Assembly: GCA_030278955.1 (NCBI GenBank)
Contig: JAOANR010000001.1
Location: forward strand, 42,310,890-42,374,889
Reading direction: 5' to 3'
DNA length: 64,000 bases
Source of the DNA: Hygrophila difformis
Lineage: Eukaryota > Streptophyta > Magnoliopsida > Lamiales > Acanthaceae
The notes under the pieces were generated by a model that was not told the origin of the DNA, ran no database searches, and saw only the letters and a program-made list of their open reading frames with translations. Within the stretch, counting starts at the first letter, position 1. Each line of letters begins with the position of its first letter. A program made the position numbers and the translations under genes. Below are positions 18,178 to 29,520 of the stretch, piece after piece.

Positions 18178-19453
18178 TACATTGACAAGGAGACGTTGGA
18201 AAAGAAGAGGCTCGACCGGGCTAGGGTTCTAGTCGCGCTTCATGAAGGGAAGGATGGACCATCGCAATTACAAATTCAATTTGATGGGAAGATAACACTG
18301 ATTCGGATTTCGGTAAGGTTCGGCGACGAAGTGGTGGTGGAGGACTTAACTGGGGGTGAGGAACTTTCCAAATCGGAGCTCCGACGATCGGGAAGTTGCA
18401 TGAGATCTGGGACACGGTGGCGGGTAAAAGTGTGGAGTCCGGGACCAGTAAGCATGGGGAATCGAATAGGTTACATAAGGAAACGGAACAGTTGTATGGG
18501 GAGATGGAATTTTCAAAAAAAAAAATACGGCGCATAATGAAGACAGCTTGGAAGCATGCAAAGGCGGTAGTGCGGATCAAAGTTTGGGGGTAAAGGGATG
18601 GGAGACAGAAGGCAGAGAGAATAATGGGCTGAGTCAAATAGGGCAGTTGGAGGATGTGGGCCTTCACCTAATGGGCCATAAGGAATCTTGGGTTGGGCCT
18701 AATGTTAATGGATCTTCGCTGGAGTCACAAGAAAAATTCAATACAGCATGTGTAATTAGTGGAGTCGATAGGGAGTTGTCACATTCTAACATTCTCAATA
18801 ATCTAAATTCCATAGAAGTAAATGGTGAGGTAGAGGGGGGAAGGTCCCTGAGAGGTTCCGAAGAGGATAGCCAGGGTGAGCGTTCAGAGGAGGTAGCCAC
18901 GGCAAGAGAGGGGATCTTCTCGGAATTTCAGGGGGATAGGGTAGATGGTAGCCTACAAGTCGCGAATTCGATGGGGGATAGCGTAGCAGATGTAGGAGAG
19001 GCGAGGCCTGGAAGGATGGGCAGTCAGATATCAGAGGATAGCACAAGGGGGAACGGCCCGCAGGAGAGGCCATTGGAGGTAAGGGAGGCAGCCAATTCTG
19101 AGATTCTTGTGAAATATAAAGCAATTTAGGAAGCGATGTTTAAAGTTATATCGGAAAGGAGGGGTTCAAGGAGCAAAAGGGGAAATAAATGTAACAAGAC
19201 TGCTCAATTGGGTGGCAAAATAGGCGGAAAAAGATGGAAGGAGAGTAAGCTGCGAGAGGATCGATGTGCTCAAGAGGACCGCTTTGCTCAATTATCTTTT
19301 ACGACAATTCGGACAAATGATGGAAAGGTGAAAATAATGGACCGATTAGAGATAGAGGCGATTTTGGAAGTGGTGGATGCTTTGGGGCTGGGGTGGTTGA
19401 AAGGGAGGGAGGAAATGGAAGCCAGAATCAGTGAGGAAGTGCTGCGGGATTAA
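18178..19453 (+). pseudogene. LINE 1 ORF1, partial and frameshifted
   Basis: Begins mid-gene with the phrase KRLDRARVLVALHEGK, which corresponds to ERFDRARILVNVHGE in LINE 2 ORF1 (the DUF4283/RRM-like RNA-binding region of plant L1 ORF1p). Frame changes near 18385 and 18560, and a stop at 19127-19129, break it. The C-terminal piece 19136-19453 (TTIRTNDGK, IEAILEVVDALGLGW) matches the end of LINE 2 ORF1. The middle is polar and low in structure. The protein would bind element RNA. Confidence 0.8.
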
Positions 19454-19489
19454 AGTCCGGGACAAGAGAGTTTGGTTTAAGTAGTTTTG

Positions 19490-22400
19490 ATGCGATTCAT
19501 AACGTGTAATGTTAGAGGATTGAACGGAGGTGTTAGGAGAAGGGCTATTATATGGCTATGCAAAAAATTAAGGCCTGTATTGCTATGTTTACAAGAGACC
19601 AAGATGGAGGGGATACAAGATAGATTGGTTGCCCGTCTATGGGGCTTCAAAGGATACAAGTTCTGTTATCAACCATCGATGGGCAACTCCGGTGGTTTAT
19701 TGGCCATTTGGGATGAAAGCTGCTGCTCGTTCGAAGTGATCGAAAGGGAACATCACTATATGTGGCTTAAGGGGGTGGTTAACACAGTAGGGGAGTGTGT
19801 AAATGTAATCGGCGTACATGCGCCAAATGATCGAAGGGAGCGTGCGGAGCTATGGAATATCCTAGTTAATAGGTGCAATACGGGGAACGGGGAACAATGG
19901 TGTTTGACGGGGGATTTTAACGCGGTGATGGATGAGAGGGAGAGAATGGGGGAAGGGGAGGACTCAGGGTCTTGCCGTGAGTTTAGGGAATTTATTCATC
20001 AAATGGGGCTGGTAGATCTTCCAATGGAGGCGGGACACTTTACTTGGATAGGGAGAGGGGGGAGGGCGGGGAGTAGATTGGATCGGTTCTTAGTGTCACC
20101 AGATTGGTTGGGTATCCGAGATTCCATAATACAGAGGAGGTGTGAATCGGTCCTATCGGACCATTATCCGGTGTCGTTGGAAGTGGGTGAAAGAGATTGG
20201 GGAACAAAACCATTTCGCTTCCACTCGTATTGGATGGAGGATAATGGATTCAAGGACTTAGTGCGCGAGGCCTGGGGACAGGGAGGGGATGAGAGCAATG
20301 ATGGTAGAGCCCCCAAGTTGTTTGCAAGGCTCCGATCATTGAAAAAAAAGATACGTGGCTGGGAGGGCTTCGGGGGAATGCGCTGGAGGAAAAAATTAGA
20401 AACTTGCTGGCTGAAGTGGGGGACCTGGAAGAGAGTATGTTGGGGCTGGAGGAGGCGGAAAACGTTTGTGAAATTTGGAAAGGGAAGAAAATGGAGCTAA
20501 AAAAACTTCTACTTGCCGAAGAAAGGAGGTGGGCGCAAAAATCTCGAGTTCGCTGGATTAGAGAGGGGGACCTTAATACGCGATATTTTCATGCTATAAC
20601 AGCTATTAACAGAAGGAAGAATCATATTGGGATTATTTATAGAGATGGGGTGGCTGTCGAAGGGGTGAGAGAAATTAAAGAGTTGGCATACGAGTTCTTC
20701 AGGGTAGCCTTTTCAAAAAATAAAGAGGAAATCTTTAACATTGCCAATTTGGAATGGCCCAAACTGGAGGGAAGGGATAGCGATTGGCTGGTAAGGACAT
20801 TTACGGAAGAAGTCCGTGAGGCTATATGGAGCTGTGATGGCAACCGGGCCCCGGACCGGATGGGTTCAACTTTTCGTTTTTCAAAAGATACTGGTCGACA
20901 GTCAAGGAGGACATTATGGAGGTTTTCAGGAAGTTTGAAGATGAGTTTAAAATTCCAAAGGAGGCAGGCGGGTCTTATATAGTGTTAATACCAAAGGTGG
21001 ACCGGCCAGAAGGATTTAATGATTATCGTCCAGTATCTTTAATTGGGAGCATATACAAAATGATTTCGAAAGTGCTGGCTAGGAGAATCCAAGAAGTGAT
21101 TAGTGGATTGGTTGGTCAGACTCAAATGGCATTCGTAAAGGGAAGGCAAATTATGGATGGGGCACTGATAGCAGCAGAAGTTATCCATACGACAAAAAAG
21201 CTGGTCGCAGCGGTTTTGTCCTAAAATTGGACTTTGCTAACGCGTATGATAACATCTCCTGGAAAGCCCTTCTTCGGGTGATGGAAGCAATGGAATTTGG
21301 TCCGAAATGGATGAAATGGATGGAGGTATGCTTGGCGTCAGCATCAGCAGCGGTTCTAGTGAACGGGTCTCCAACGAAATTTTTTAAAATACAGAAAGGG
21401 CTCAGACAAGGCGATCCATTGTCCCCGTACTTGTTCGTATTGGTTGCTGAGGTGTTAAATAGATTCATTTCAAAACTGGCAGAGGAGGGGGTGTTGGTGG
21501 GATTAAAATCTGGAGAAGGAGGGCCGGCCATAACCCATTTGCAATACGCAGACGACACGATTTTATTTTGCGAGGGGAAACTATCACAAGTGGTATTAAT
21601 TAAAAGAATGTTGAGGTGCTTTACACTAGCCACTGGACTGAGGATAAATTATGGGAAGAGCAGTCTTCTTGGCATCAACTGTAATGTGGAGATGGAGAGA
21701 GAGGCAGCCGAAATCTTTGGATGTAGCGTTGGAAACTGGCCGTTAAAATACTTGGGAATTCCGATTGGTGGGAGGGTAAACAGTGCGAGCCTATGGCAGC
21801 CTGTTCTAGATCGAGTTGAGAGGTGGCTTGCTGGATGGAAGGGAAGAGTGTTATCGCAAGCGGGGAGGCTATGCTTAATTAAATCTGTGATGCATAGCTT
21901 ACTGGTATATTATCTCTCATTGTTCAAAGTCCTTAAGATGGTGGCCGAGAGATTGGAATTACTCAAGAGACGGTTTTTTTTGGAATGAATGGGAAGGGGT
22001 GAGGCGAATGCACACGATTAGTTGGGGGAAGATATGCTCTCACAAGGACGATGGTGGGCTCGGTGTTTGGGATACTATGAGATTCAATGTCGCTTTACTA
22101 CACAAATGGAGGTGGAGGTACGGGACAGAAGAGGCACTATGGAAAAATGTCATTGGGGCTAAGTACTATGGAGCAGCCGCGTCTATTATACCTGAAGTGA
22201 AGGAGGATAGGTCGGTGTGGGGTCGAATAAGTAGTGTGTGGGGGGAGCCTAACACAACGGGTGCGGGGGTGGGGGAAAGGTTCGTTATCCAAGTGGGGGA
22301 TGGGTCCAAGGTCAGGTTTTGTATTGATGGGTGGGCTGGGGATGGGCGACCGTTGAAGGACATCTTTCCCAGAATATATACCTTGGCAACAAACAAGGCG

Positions 22401-23645
22401 GGTAGAATTTTAGAGTTTGGAAAGTGGGAGGGCTTTGAATGGGAATGGTGTATCGAGCTGAGGCGACCTCTATTTGATTGGGAGCTGGATGGTTTGGAAT
22501 CATCTGAATGTGTTACTAAGGGAAACAAGGTTAAACCGATTCATGAGAGATAGAGTGGTGTGGAAGAAGGAAAGCATCGGAAAATTCTCTACAAGATCTT
22601 GTTGGCATAGTGAGGGAGGGGAGAATGTGACTGAAAGGAAGAGATTCTGGGATAAATTATGGAAGATTAAGGTTCCAATGAAGGTAAAGTTGCTGGTTTG
22701 GAAGACTGCTAATCAGGCATTACCGGTCCGGGAAGTGTTAGTGCGTAGAGGGCTACTATCAAACGACAATGCTTACTGCCTTTTATGTGAAATGGAAGTT
22801 GAGTCTATGGATCATTTGTTCTGTCGGTGCAGTTTGGCTGGTGACTTGTGGCAACATTCGATAGCTTGGTGTGGGGTAATATGGACTAGACCAGGGAAGG
22901 TGGAGTGTTTACTCGATTCGTGGATGGAGGCCTCGGTGACATCTAGGAAAGGGAGATGTGGATGATTATAGGAATGGCAACATTCTGGATTATATGGAAA
23001 ATTCGTAATGAGAAAATTTTCAGGGGACAACAATGGAGGACTAATGCAGCGGTGGAGGAAATTAAATGGCTATGTTGTATATGGTGGAAAGCGTTAGCAA
23101 ATGGAGCAGTGGATTTGATGGAAGGTTATGGCCCATCCTTTCCCGAAGGCCTGACATTGGAACAACAAATTTGCTTGAGAGGGCCGCGACATGGATTGGT
23201 TTGGGAGAGGCCGGAGAGTGGATGGTGGAAGGTGAACACAGATGGATCGTCCCTTGGAAATCCCGGTCCCGCGGGTATTGGAGGAGTGATACGAGACGAT
23301 AAGGGTGAGGTATTGTATATACTATCAGATTTTATTGGGCAGGCAGATGCAACAATGGCCGAGATCACTGCAATAAGTCGGGTTTGCACGGCGTTGATTC
23401 GAGATCAAGGATTCCCCTTACACAAAATTATTTTCGAATGCGATTCGGCTAACGTGGTCAAATGGCTGAACGATTTGGAAGTAGCCCCGTGGCGGTACAG
23501 GGACTTGCTTGAACCAATTTTGAGGGTGATGAAACATGCTGGAGAGGTGAGGGTGAAACACATTTATCGGAAACGAAATAGTATGGCAGATCACTGGGCA
23601 AGATTGGGCGCTGCTAGGGAGGGCAGGGTGGAACTCTGGAAGTAG
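19490..23645 (+). pseudogene. LINE 1 ORF2: endonuclease, RT, zinc finger, RNase H, with multiple frameshifts
   Basis: The ATG at 19490 is 36 nt after the ORF1 stop. Apurinic-type endonuclease: TCNVRGLNGG, QETK, GDFNAV, SRLDRFLVSP, SDHYPVSLE. RT: GGSYIVLIPKVD, DYRPVSLI, FVKGRQIMDGALIA, LKLDFANAYD, GLRQGDPLSPYLFVL and active site QYADDT. Then the zf-RVT region (WKIKVPMKVKLLVWK, CLLCEMEVESMDHLFCRC) and a C-terminal RNase H (KVNTDGSSLGNPGPAGIGG, ECDSANVVKWL, NSMADHWARLGA). Frame breaks fall near 20390, 20860, 21205, 21975, 22480 and 22955. The catalytic motifs are still readable, but no intact product is possible. Confidence 0.88.
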
Positions 23646-25670
23646 AATAACAAGGCTATAAATCAATGATACTGATACAGGTTGAGAGGGTATTGATATG
23701 GACTGTGAATACGAAAATTCCTCCTTATTAATATTTTGGGGGCTCGGGGACTTGGGAGGGTTAGGGGAGGTGAGGGAGGTAGAATTAGAGTGGTGAAGGG
23801 GGGTGTACAGTGGAAAGGTCCTGAATGGGGTAGAGATAGGTAAAGGTGAATAGGTGATGCTGTCTGCTGTTAAATGGGGTAGAGGGTAGTAATTAGGTGA
23901 TGCTGATTTTGGTTTACTTGATAATCCTATTTTATTTTTGCTGGGGGCTCGTGGAAAAGGGAGGGTCAGGGAGGTGTGGTAGGGGGTTGGGGGGGGGGGG
24001 GGGGGGAAATGAGATGTATGCTGATGGGGGCTTGTAGATAATAGGTGATGGTGCTGTATGTAATTGTTGTATGATCCATTCTGTTAGTTGTGAGGATCTT
24101 TGCAGAAATGAGGTTGGGATGGGGGCAAAAAATATCAGGAGTTGAGTAGGCAATGAGGTGCTACTGAAGATCATGGTCGGAGGGTACAAAAAGGGAGCTG
24201 CTAACAGGAGGCTGCGGAAGACTCTTTTCTCTGAAGATGGTAGTATTGCTGGAGCCGATGGATATATCAAGATTGCTGATGACTGATTGCTACATGATTG
24301 ATGATATTGGGCAATGAAGTTGTCGAGTCAAAGGATGTACACCCGGTGAGATCTGAGACTTTTGCTTCATTTAATTGCGTGCATAGGTGGGGTCTTTGAT
24401 TTACTAAAATTTGCTCTAAAAATCATGTCGAGGTTGCATCCTTTAGGTCCAGTGTATCAATTTTAAGGGCTTCAGGTTGATTAGCCTATATTTATACCCT
24501 AAAATTTCAGCCATCCTTTGAGCTTTTCTGATAAATCACCTCTCGAAAATTCACTGCCATTCCATATACATTAAGCCTTGTTTTACACTTTTAATCCTTG
24601 TACCTTCAAGTGATATCGGAAACGTATGCGAGGCGACATAAATAGATATGTGAATATTGCAATCATTGGTATTGGGAATTCTGGAGAGTCGGAGAGGTTA
24701 TGATCATAGTGTGGAGGGACCTTATTGTCAGGCGAATGGGATATCAATGTGTGGCTTTTTGGGGAGATAGAACAACAGGGAGATTTTGAGCCTGACGAAA
24801 AAATGGGTGAATGTGGGCTATCCGAAAAAAAAAAAAAAAAAAAAGGAAAAAGCAAGAATATTTAAAAAAAAAAAAAAATTAATTATCAGATATCAGAAAA
24901 AAGATGTAGTATCGTTTCTGATTAGGGAGTCTTGAATTTGGAAATAAATAAAGGTGTAGCTAGTAGTATGTTCTCGGCCTGAAGTTTGCCCAGGCTGATC
25001 CAGTGTTGCTTCACTCTATTAGTGACTTGTGGATATTGTATTCATTGTTTACTATTCCCTACCATTCCTGGATTGTTTCATTGATCCCTACCATATTGCT
25101 GTCCCACCTTTATAGTTAATTTCACCTTTTCATATATTCAAACCTCTTACTGCCCAATTTCTTCATACAACTCACCTGGCCTTTATTATTGAGACACTGG
25201 AGTCGGAAATTGGTTGCAAGGGAGATGTGATTATAGAGCAAATTAGTGGGATAATCACGTAGATTCGACATTATGCGACCCATTGTGTATTCCGGGGGAC
25301 TTGAAGAAAGGAGCGTGAATAAAGAAGGTGTCGGTTTTGGATGAATTGGCTGTTTAAAAGTATTTGTTGCCGGAGGAGGTCTGACTCAGTTGAGGAGTAT
25401 GCTATTATCTGATATAGTGATTGGAAGATCAAGGGAGACTAAGGAATACGTTCTCGAGGCGCTACCGATGACTGGAATTGAGTCGTTGTACAATGAGGGA
25501 TACAAAGGGTGTCTTTTTTATCTTATTTTTTTGAAATGTCTACATATTAAGTAACCATGAGTACTCTTTGGTGGAGTGTGAGTTTTTGGCTTTCCATTCC
25601 TTCTATGCTGTACTGATACTGTGGGGTTTGGAATGGAATAAAATGCAATTTTGTCTCCAAAAAAAAAAAA
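23646..25670 (+). other. LINE 1 3' UTR with an 18-G run
   Basis: Two kb without coding potential. It is purine-rich at the start, with a run of 18 G at 23989-24006 preceded by several GGG blocks (a likely G-quadruplex former). Internal A-runs lie near 24825-24880. It ends with a polyadenylation signal and A tail. Confidence 0.75.
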
Positions 25671-25799
25671 GTTTACACTAAATTAACTATTTCCGTAAAA
25701 ATATTATAAATAAAATAATTGGGTGTATAAAGAGTTATTGGAGTGCGAATATATTCATTATTAAATAAAGATGTAAAATCAAATTTATTTAATCTACTT

Positions 25800-28341
25800 T
25801 TTAAGGAAGAATTCATTAATCTATGTTTTAACATATTTGCAATTGACAAAAGAACAAATAAAAAATCCTAACTTTGTTAAAAATTGGAAAGCTAATTGCA
25901 GCAGATTCTATAAGTTTGAAACTTTTATCTGAAATGCCGGTACCGGATGAAGTTTTACGTCTGAAACAAAGAATCTATTAATACTAGAAGAGTCGTATTA
26001 TAACAAGAAAAAAATGTGATTTTCTGTTTTATGAATATGTGATTTTCTGTAGTTTTTACCTTTTTCTTTTTTTGTTAATTAAGCTTTTGAATTATTATTA
26101 TTATTATTATTGTACGACAATTTTTTTGCAAATTTTTTAAACGATCTGGTATTCCTGTTTATACTAGAAATTTTTCCCACTAAAAAAACAAGAAAAAAAT
26201 GACAGATCATAATAAGCTATTACCTTTATTGATTGATGAGCAAAGAATATTTATAATAAGATAATGTCTGCAGTTGATAGTGGTGAGGATGGATTCTTTT
26301 TTTCTTTACATGGTGGAACTGATAATACATTTATCTGGAAATCATTATGTTCTGCCCTTCATGGAGTCGTGATATTATATTGCCTGTAGCATCCAGTGGA
26401 ATAACATCACTACTTCTTAAGAGGTACGATTGCACATTTTAAATTTGGTATTCCACTAGATTGTGATGAGATACAAAAAATTATCCCAAAACTTGATTTA
26501 ACCTCTCTTCTAATTAAAACAAAGCTCATTATTTGGGATCAAAATTCTTGATTGGTATAATGATTATGAGCCCACCTGATTTAACCAAATTTCTCATTCG
26601 ATTTCAGATGAGAAAATTCCCACTCCAGTTTGTTTTCCTATAACTATAAATAGAAGTCATTGTCAATCTTTAAAAAATGTTGGACTCTATCTTCCATAAC
26701 CGGTTTTTAGAGGGGACTCAAAGCATTAATACACAATTAAGATGTATTAACTCGAGATACAATAAGAAATGTTGTCTACAATGAAATTCATATATGCAAA
26801 AAAAATTGCAAAATGAGTACTTCATGCAGGTGATGGTAATTGGTAAAACTGGTATTGATCTGGAGATGTACAATCAGCCAATCAGGTGTGACATTTCAAA
26901 TGATTTTCTTATGAACTCTACGGGTCGACAATTGTTGAGATTATATGTACAAAAATAAGTTGTACCCCTTCAAATCCAGACATTTTTAAAGATGTTGTTA
27001 GACTAGCCCCTACAAATGAGATATTGATACGATCAATGATTACATCATGGAACATACGTCTGCAAATGAAAGATATATCTCCGTTCTAACCTTATTTGAT
27101 AAGATGATGAAACTATGAAAATATATATAATGACGATGAAATATTTTCACCGGAATATCAAAGTATGATCAAGCTTTCAAGATTACCGAATCATGAAATA
27201 AAGTTGAAGGAGGGCTACATAGTCTTGCTTCTTAGAAATATAGATCTATCAAGTAAATTATGCAGTGGAAGCACGTTGATAGTAAACAAGATGCGGAACC
27301 ATATAATTAAGGCTAAATAATTTTGGGAAACCACTAAAATAGAAAATTCTTGATAGAATTATTATAAGCCTGTCGGATTTAATCAAATTTCCATTTGATT
27401 TTAAAGGAGAAAATTTGACTTTGTTTTACTATGATTATAAACAAAAGTCAATGCCAATCTTTAAAGAAGGTTGAACTCTATTTTTCAAAACCAATTTTTA
27501 GCTTTGAATAATTATAAGTTGTGATATCTCGTGTCACTAGCAAGAGATGAATCAAAGTATTAATATTTAATTAAAATGGATTAACTCAAGATAATATAAG
27601 AAATGTTGTTTACAGTGAAATTTATATAAAAAAAATTGTAATATGGATACTTGATGTAGGTGATGGTAAAATCGGTATTGATCTTGGAGATGTAGTTAGA
27701 TGTGACATTTTCGGATAATATTCTTATAAACTCTACGGGTGATCCTATATAAGCATTTTTTAGCGTACACAAATATAAACCGCATCACTTCAAATATAGA
27801 CATTTTTAAATATAGGTGCTATACCAGCCCCTTTCCAATGAGATGGATTGATACAATTAATGAGTACAACATGTAATGTATGTCTGCAAATGAAAATGTA
27901 TATCTCAGTTCTAAAATTATTTGTCAAGAGGATGAAAGCACAGATAATGACAATGAAATATTTTCATCAGAATATCTAAATACAATCAAGTGTTATGGAC
28001 TACTGAATTATAAAATAAAGTTGAATAAGGGTTTTATAGTTATTCGTTTTAAGTATATAGATCCATCAAACAAATTATACAGTGGAAGCAGGTTGATAGT
28101 AACCAATATTCAAAACTATGTAATTGAGGTAAAACTAATTTTGGAAAACCATGAAAGTAGAAAATTCTTGATTGGTAGAATAATTATGAGCCCATGTGAT
28201 TTAACCAAATTCTTCATTCGATTTCAGATGAGATACTTCTCATTCGCAGTTTGTTTTGCTATGAATATAAAGAAAAGTCAATGTCAATCATTAAAGAAGG
28301 TTGAACTCTATCTTTCAAAATCGGTTTTTAGCAATAAATAG
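25800..28341 (+). pseudogene. Helitron A Pif1-like helicase remnants, with tandem duplication
   Basis: Decayed pieces of the helicase half of Helitron RepHel. A Walker A relic (HGGTDNTFIWKSL in place of GGTGKT) is near 26305-26345. Sequence then jumps from Walker B (LIIWD, near 26530) straight to the C-terminal region (MSPPDLTKF), an internal deletion. The segment 26825-27650 is repeated as 27660-28440 (same order of phrases, about 80% alike by eye). The last copy has the longest open stretch (27880-28341): GSRLIVTNIQNYVIEVKL, MSPCDLTKF, CFAMNIKKSQCQSLKKVELY, the typical Pif1 motif V/VI region. Not functional. Confidence 0.75.
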
Positions 28342-28626
28342 CAAGACAAGACTCAGAGTATTAATATTTAGTTAAGATGGATTAATTCAAGATAATACAA
28401 GAAACGTTGTTTACAGTGAAATTTTCAGTAAATTGTAAAGGAAAATTTTCATATCATGCTTAATACTTATTTAAATTTATTTAATTTTAAATAAAATTTC
28501 AAATTAAATAAAATATAATTTTATTATTTATTTTTATTGATCTGTTAGATTTGTACGGGACGAGCCACAAGAAGGTGATTTAATATAATTTCTATATATA
28601 TAAGTATATATATTATATATAAAATA

Positions 28627-28884
28627 CTTCCTCTGTTTTTTAAAGATAGCTACGGACCCACTCAGCACGCAGTCCAATGCATATTTAAACAATTAATAAC
28701 TCAAATTCGGTGCATGTAAAAATTCTAAAAGTTTGATATTTAAAATTTACAAGACGAGACGAATCTAACAAAATCACACTTGGCTATATTTTAACTTGTA
28801 TAACTATGATAAAACTTTGGGTCAAAGTATATAAGTGAACAGTACCCATTTATCAAACGTAGCTAACAAAAAAAATGGAGGAAG
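28627..28884. mobile_element. Stowaway-type MITE
   Basis: 258 bp flanked by TA (28625-28626, 28885-28886). Terminal inverted repeats are CTTCCTCTGTTTTTT at the left and AAAAAAAATGGAGGAAG at the right. No coding capacity. It sits just before the Helitron A hairpin and is absent from the matching part of Helitron B. Confidence 0.75.
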
Positions 28885-28921
28885 TATATAATTATACCCG
28901 TCGAGTTTCGACGGGTTACTT

Positions 28922-28923
28922 AC

Positions 28924-28984
<61 letters not shown>
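28922..28984. repeat. (AAT)n microsatellite
   Basis: About twenty AAT units starting exactly at the Helitron A 3' end. A matching tract at 47482-47561 marks the left edge of the duplicated unit in copy 2. Confidence 0.9.
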
Positions 28985-28985
<1 letters not shown>

Positions 28986-29520
28986 GCAATTCCCAAACCA
29001 ATTAAGGAAAAAACAAGTCCTATTATATTATTTCGAGATCTGAAAAAAATCAAAATCTTTAACACAAAATAGTACTCCTACTTTTCCTATCCTTATTTTG
29101 AATGTTTGGAATTTGGAAGTTTTCCTTTAGCCAGATTCTTAGGTGAAGAAAAGAAAATTTTTGGGATTGATTATATTGGGATAAGTTTTTTCTTTCATTT
29201 GTTTCACATTGTCTTTTTGTTGTTTTTCCCTTGTCCTATGGCCAAATGGCCCTCTTCCCCTAAGCTTGAAATGGTAATGGAAAGTTGAAGCCAATAAATT
29301 ATGTTTACATCTACTCCTCCCACTTGCATAATACTTTTTCTTGCTCTTCTAATCAAATCTAAATCTGGTTTTTTTTTTCCAAGTTAGAATTTTTAAGAAG
29401 AGGAGTTTAAGTCTAAAATGCGTTTCATACAATTGCAAATCAACTGCTGATGGAAATGGTTAGGAACTGCCATTTTCATGGTTACTTATCTGCCCAATCC
29501 CTAATTTGTAGCTTTTGAGA

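Larger units (their letters stand above)
18178..25670 (+). mobile_element. L1-type LINE (LINE 1), degraded, 5' part outside the window
   Basis: A non-LTR retrotransposon interrupted in ORF1 by the gag-only element at 18177/18178. It has an ORF1 remnant, an ORF2 with endonuclease, RT, zinc-finger and RNase H regions, a 2-kb 3' UTR, AATAAA at 25637-25642 and a 12-A tail at 25659-25670. Many frame breaks show it is inactive. It is a relative of LINE 2 on the other strand: the protein phrases match domain by domain. Confidence 0.9.
25671..28926 (+). mobile_element. Helitron A, 3' portion
   Basis: The 3' terminus is clear: hairpin CCCGTCGAGTTTCGACGGG at 28897-28915, then TTACTTA and the CTAA end (28923-28926) followed by T. 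Helitron C has the same hairpin and end. The 5' part is missing because LINE 1 is inserted to the left; sequence from about 25690 already matches internal Helitron C sequence. It carries helicase remnants and a Stowaway MITE. Confidence 0.8.

Noticed and set aside
23989..24006. Assembly gap or error at the 18-G run
   Set aside because: Flanks are consistent with L1 3' UTR on both sides; length may be inexact but there is no sign of a false join.
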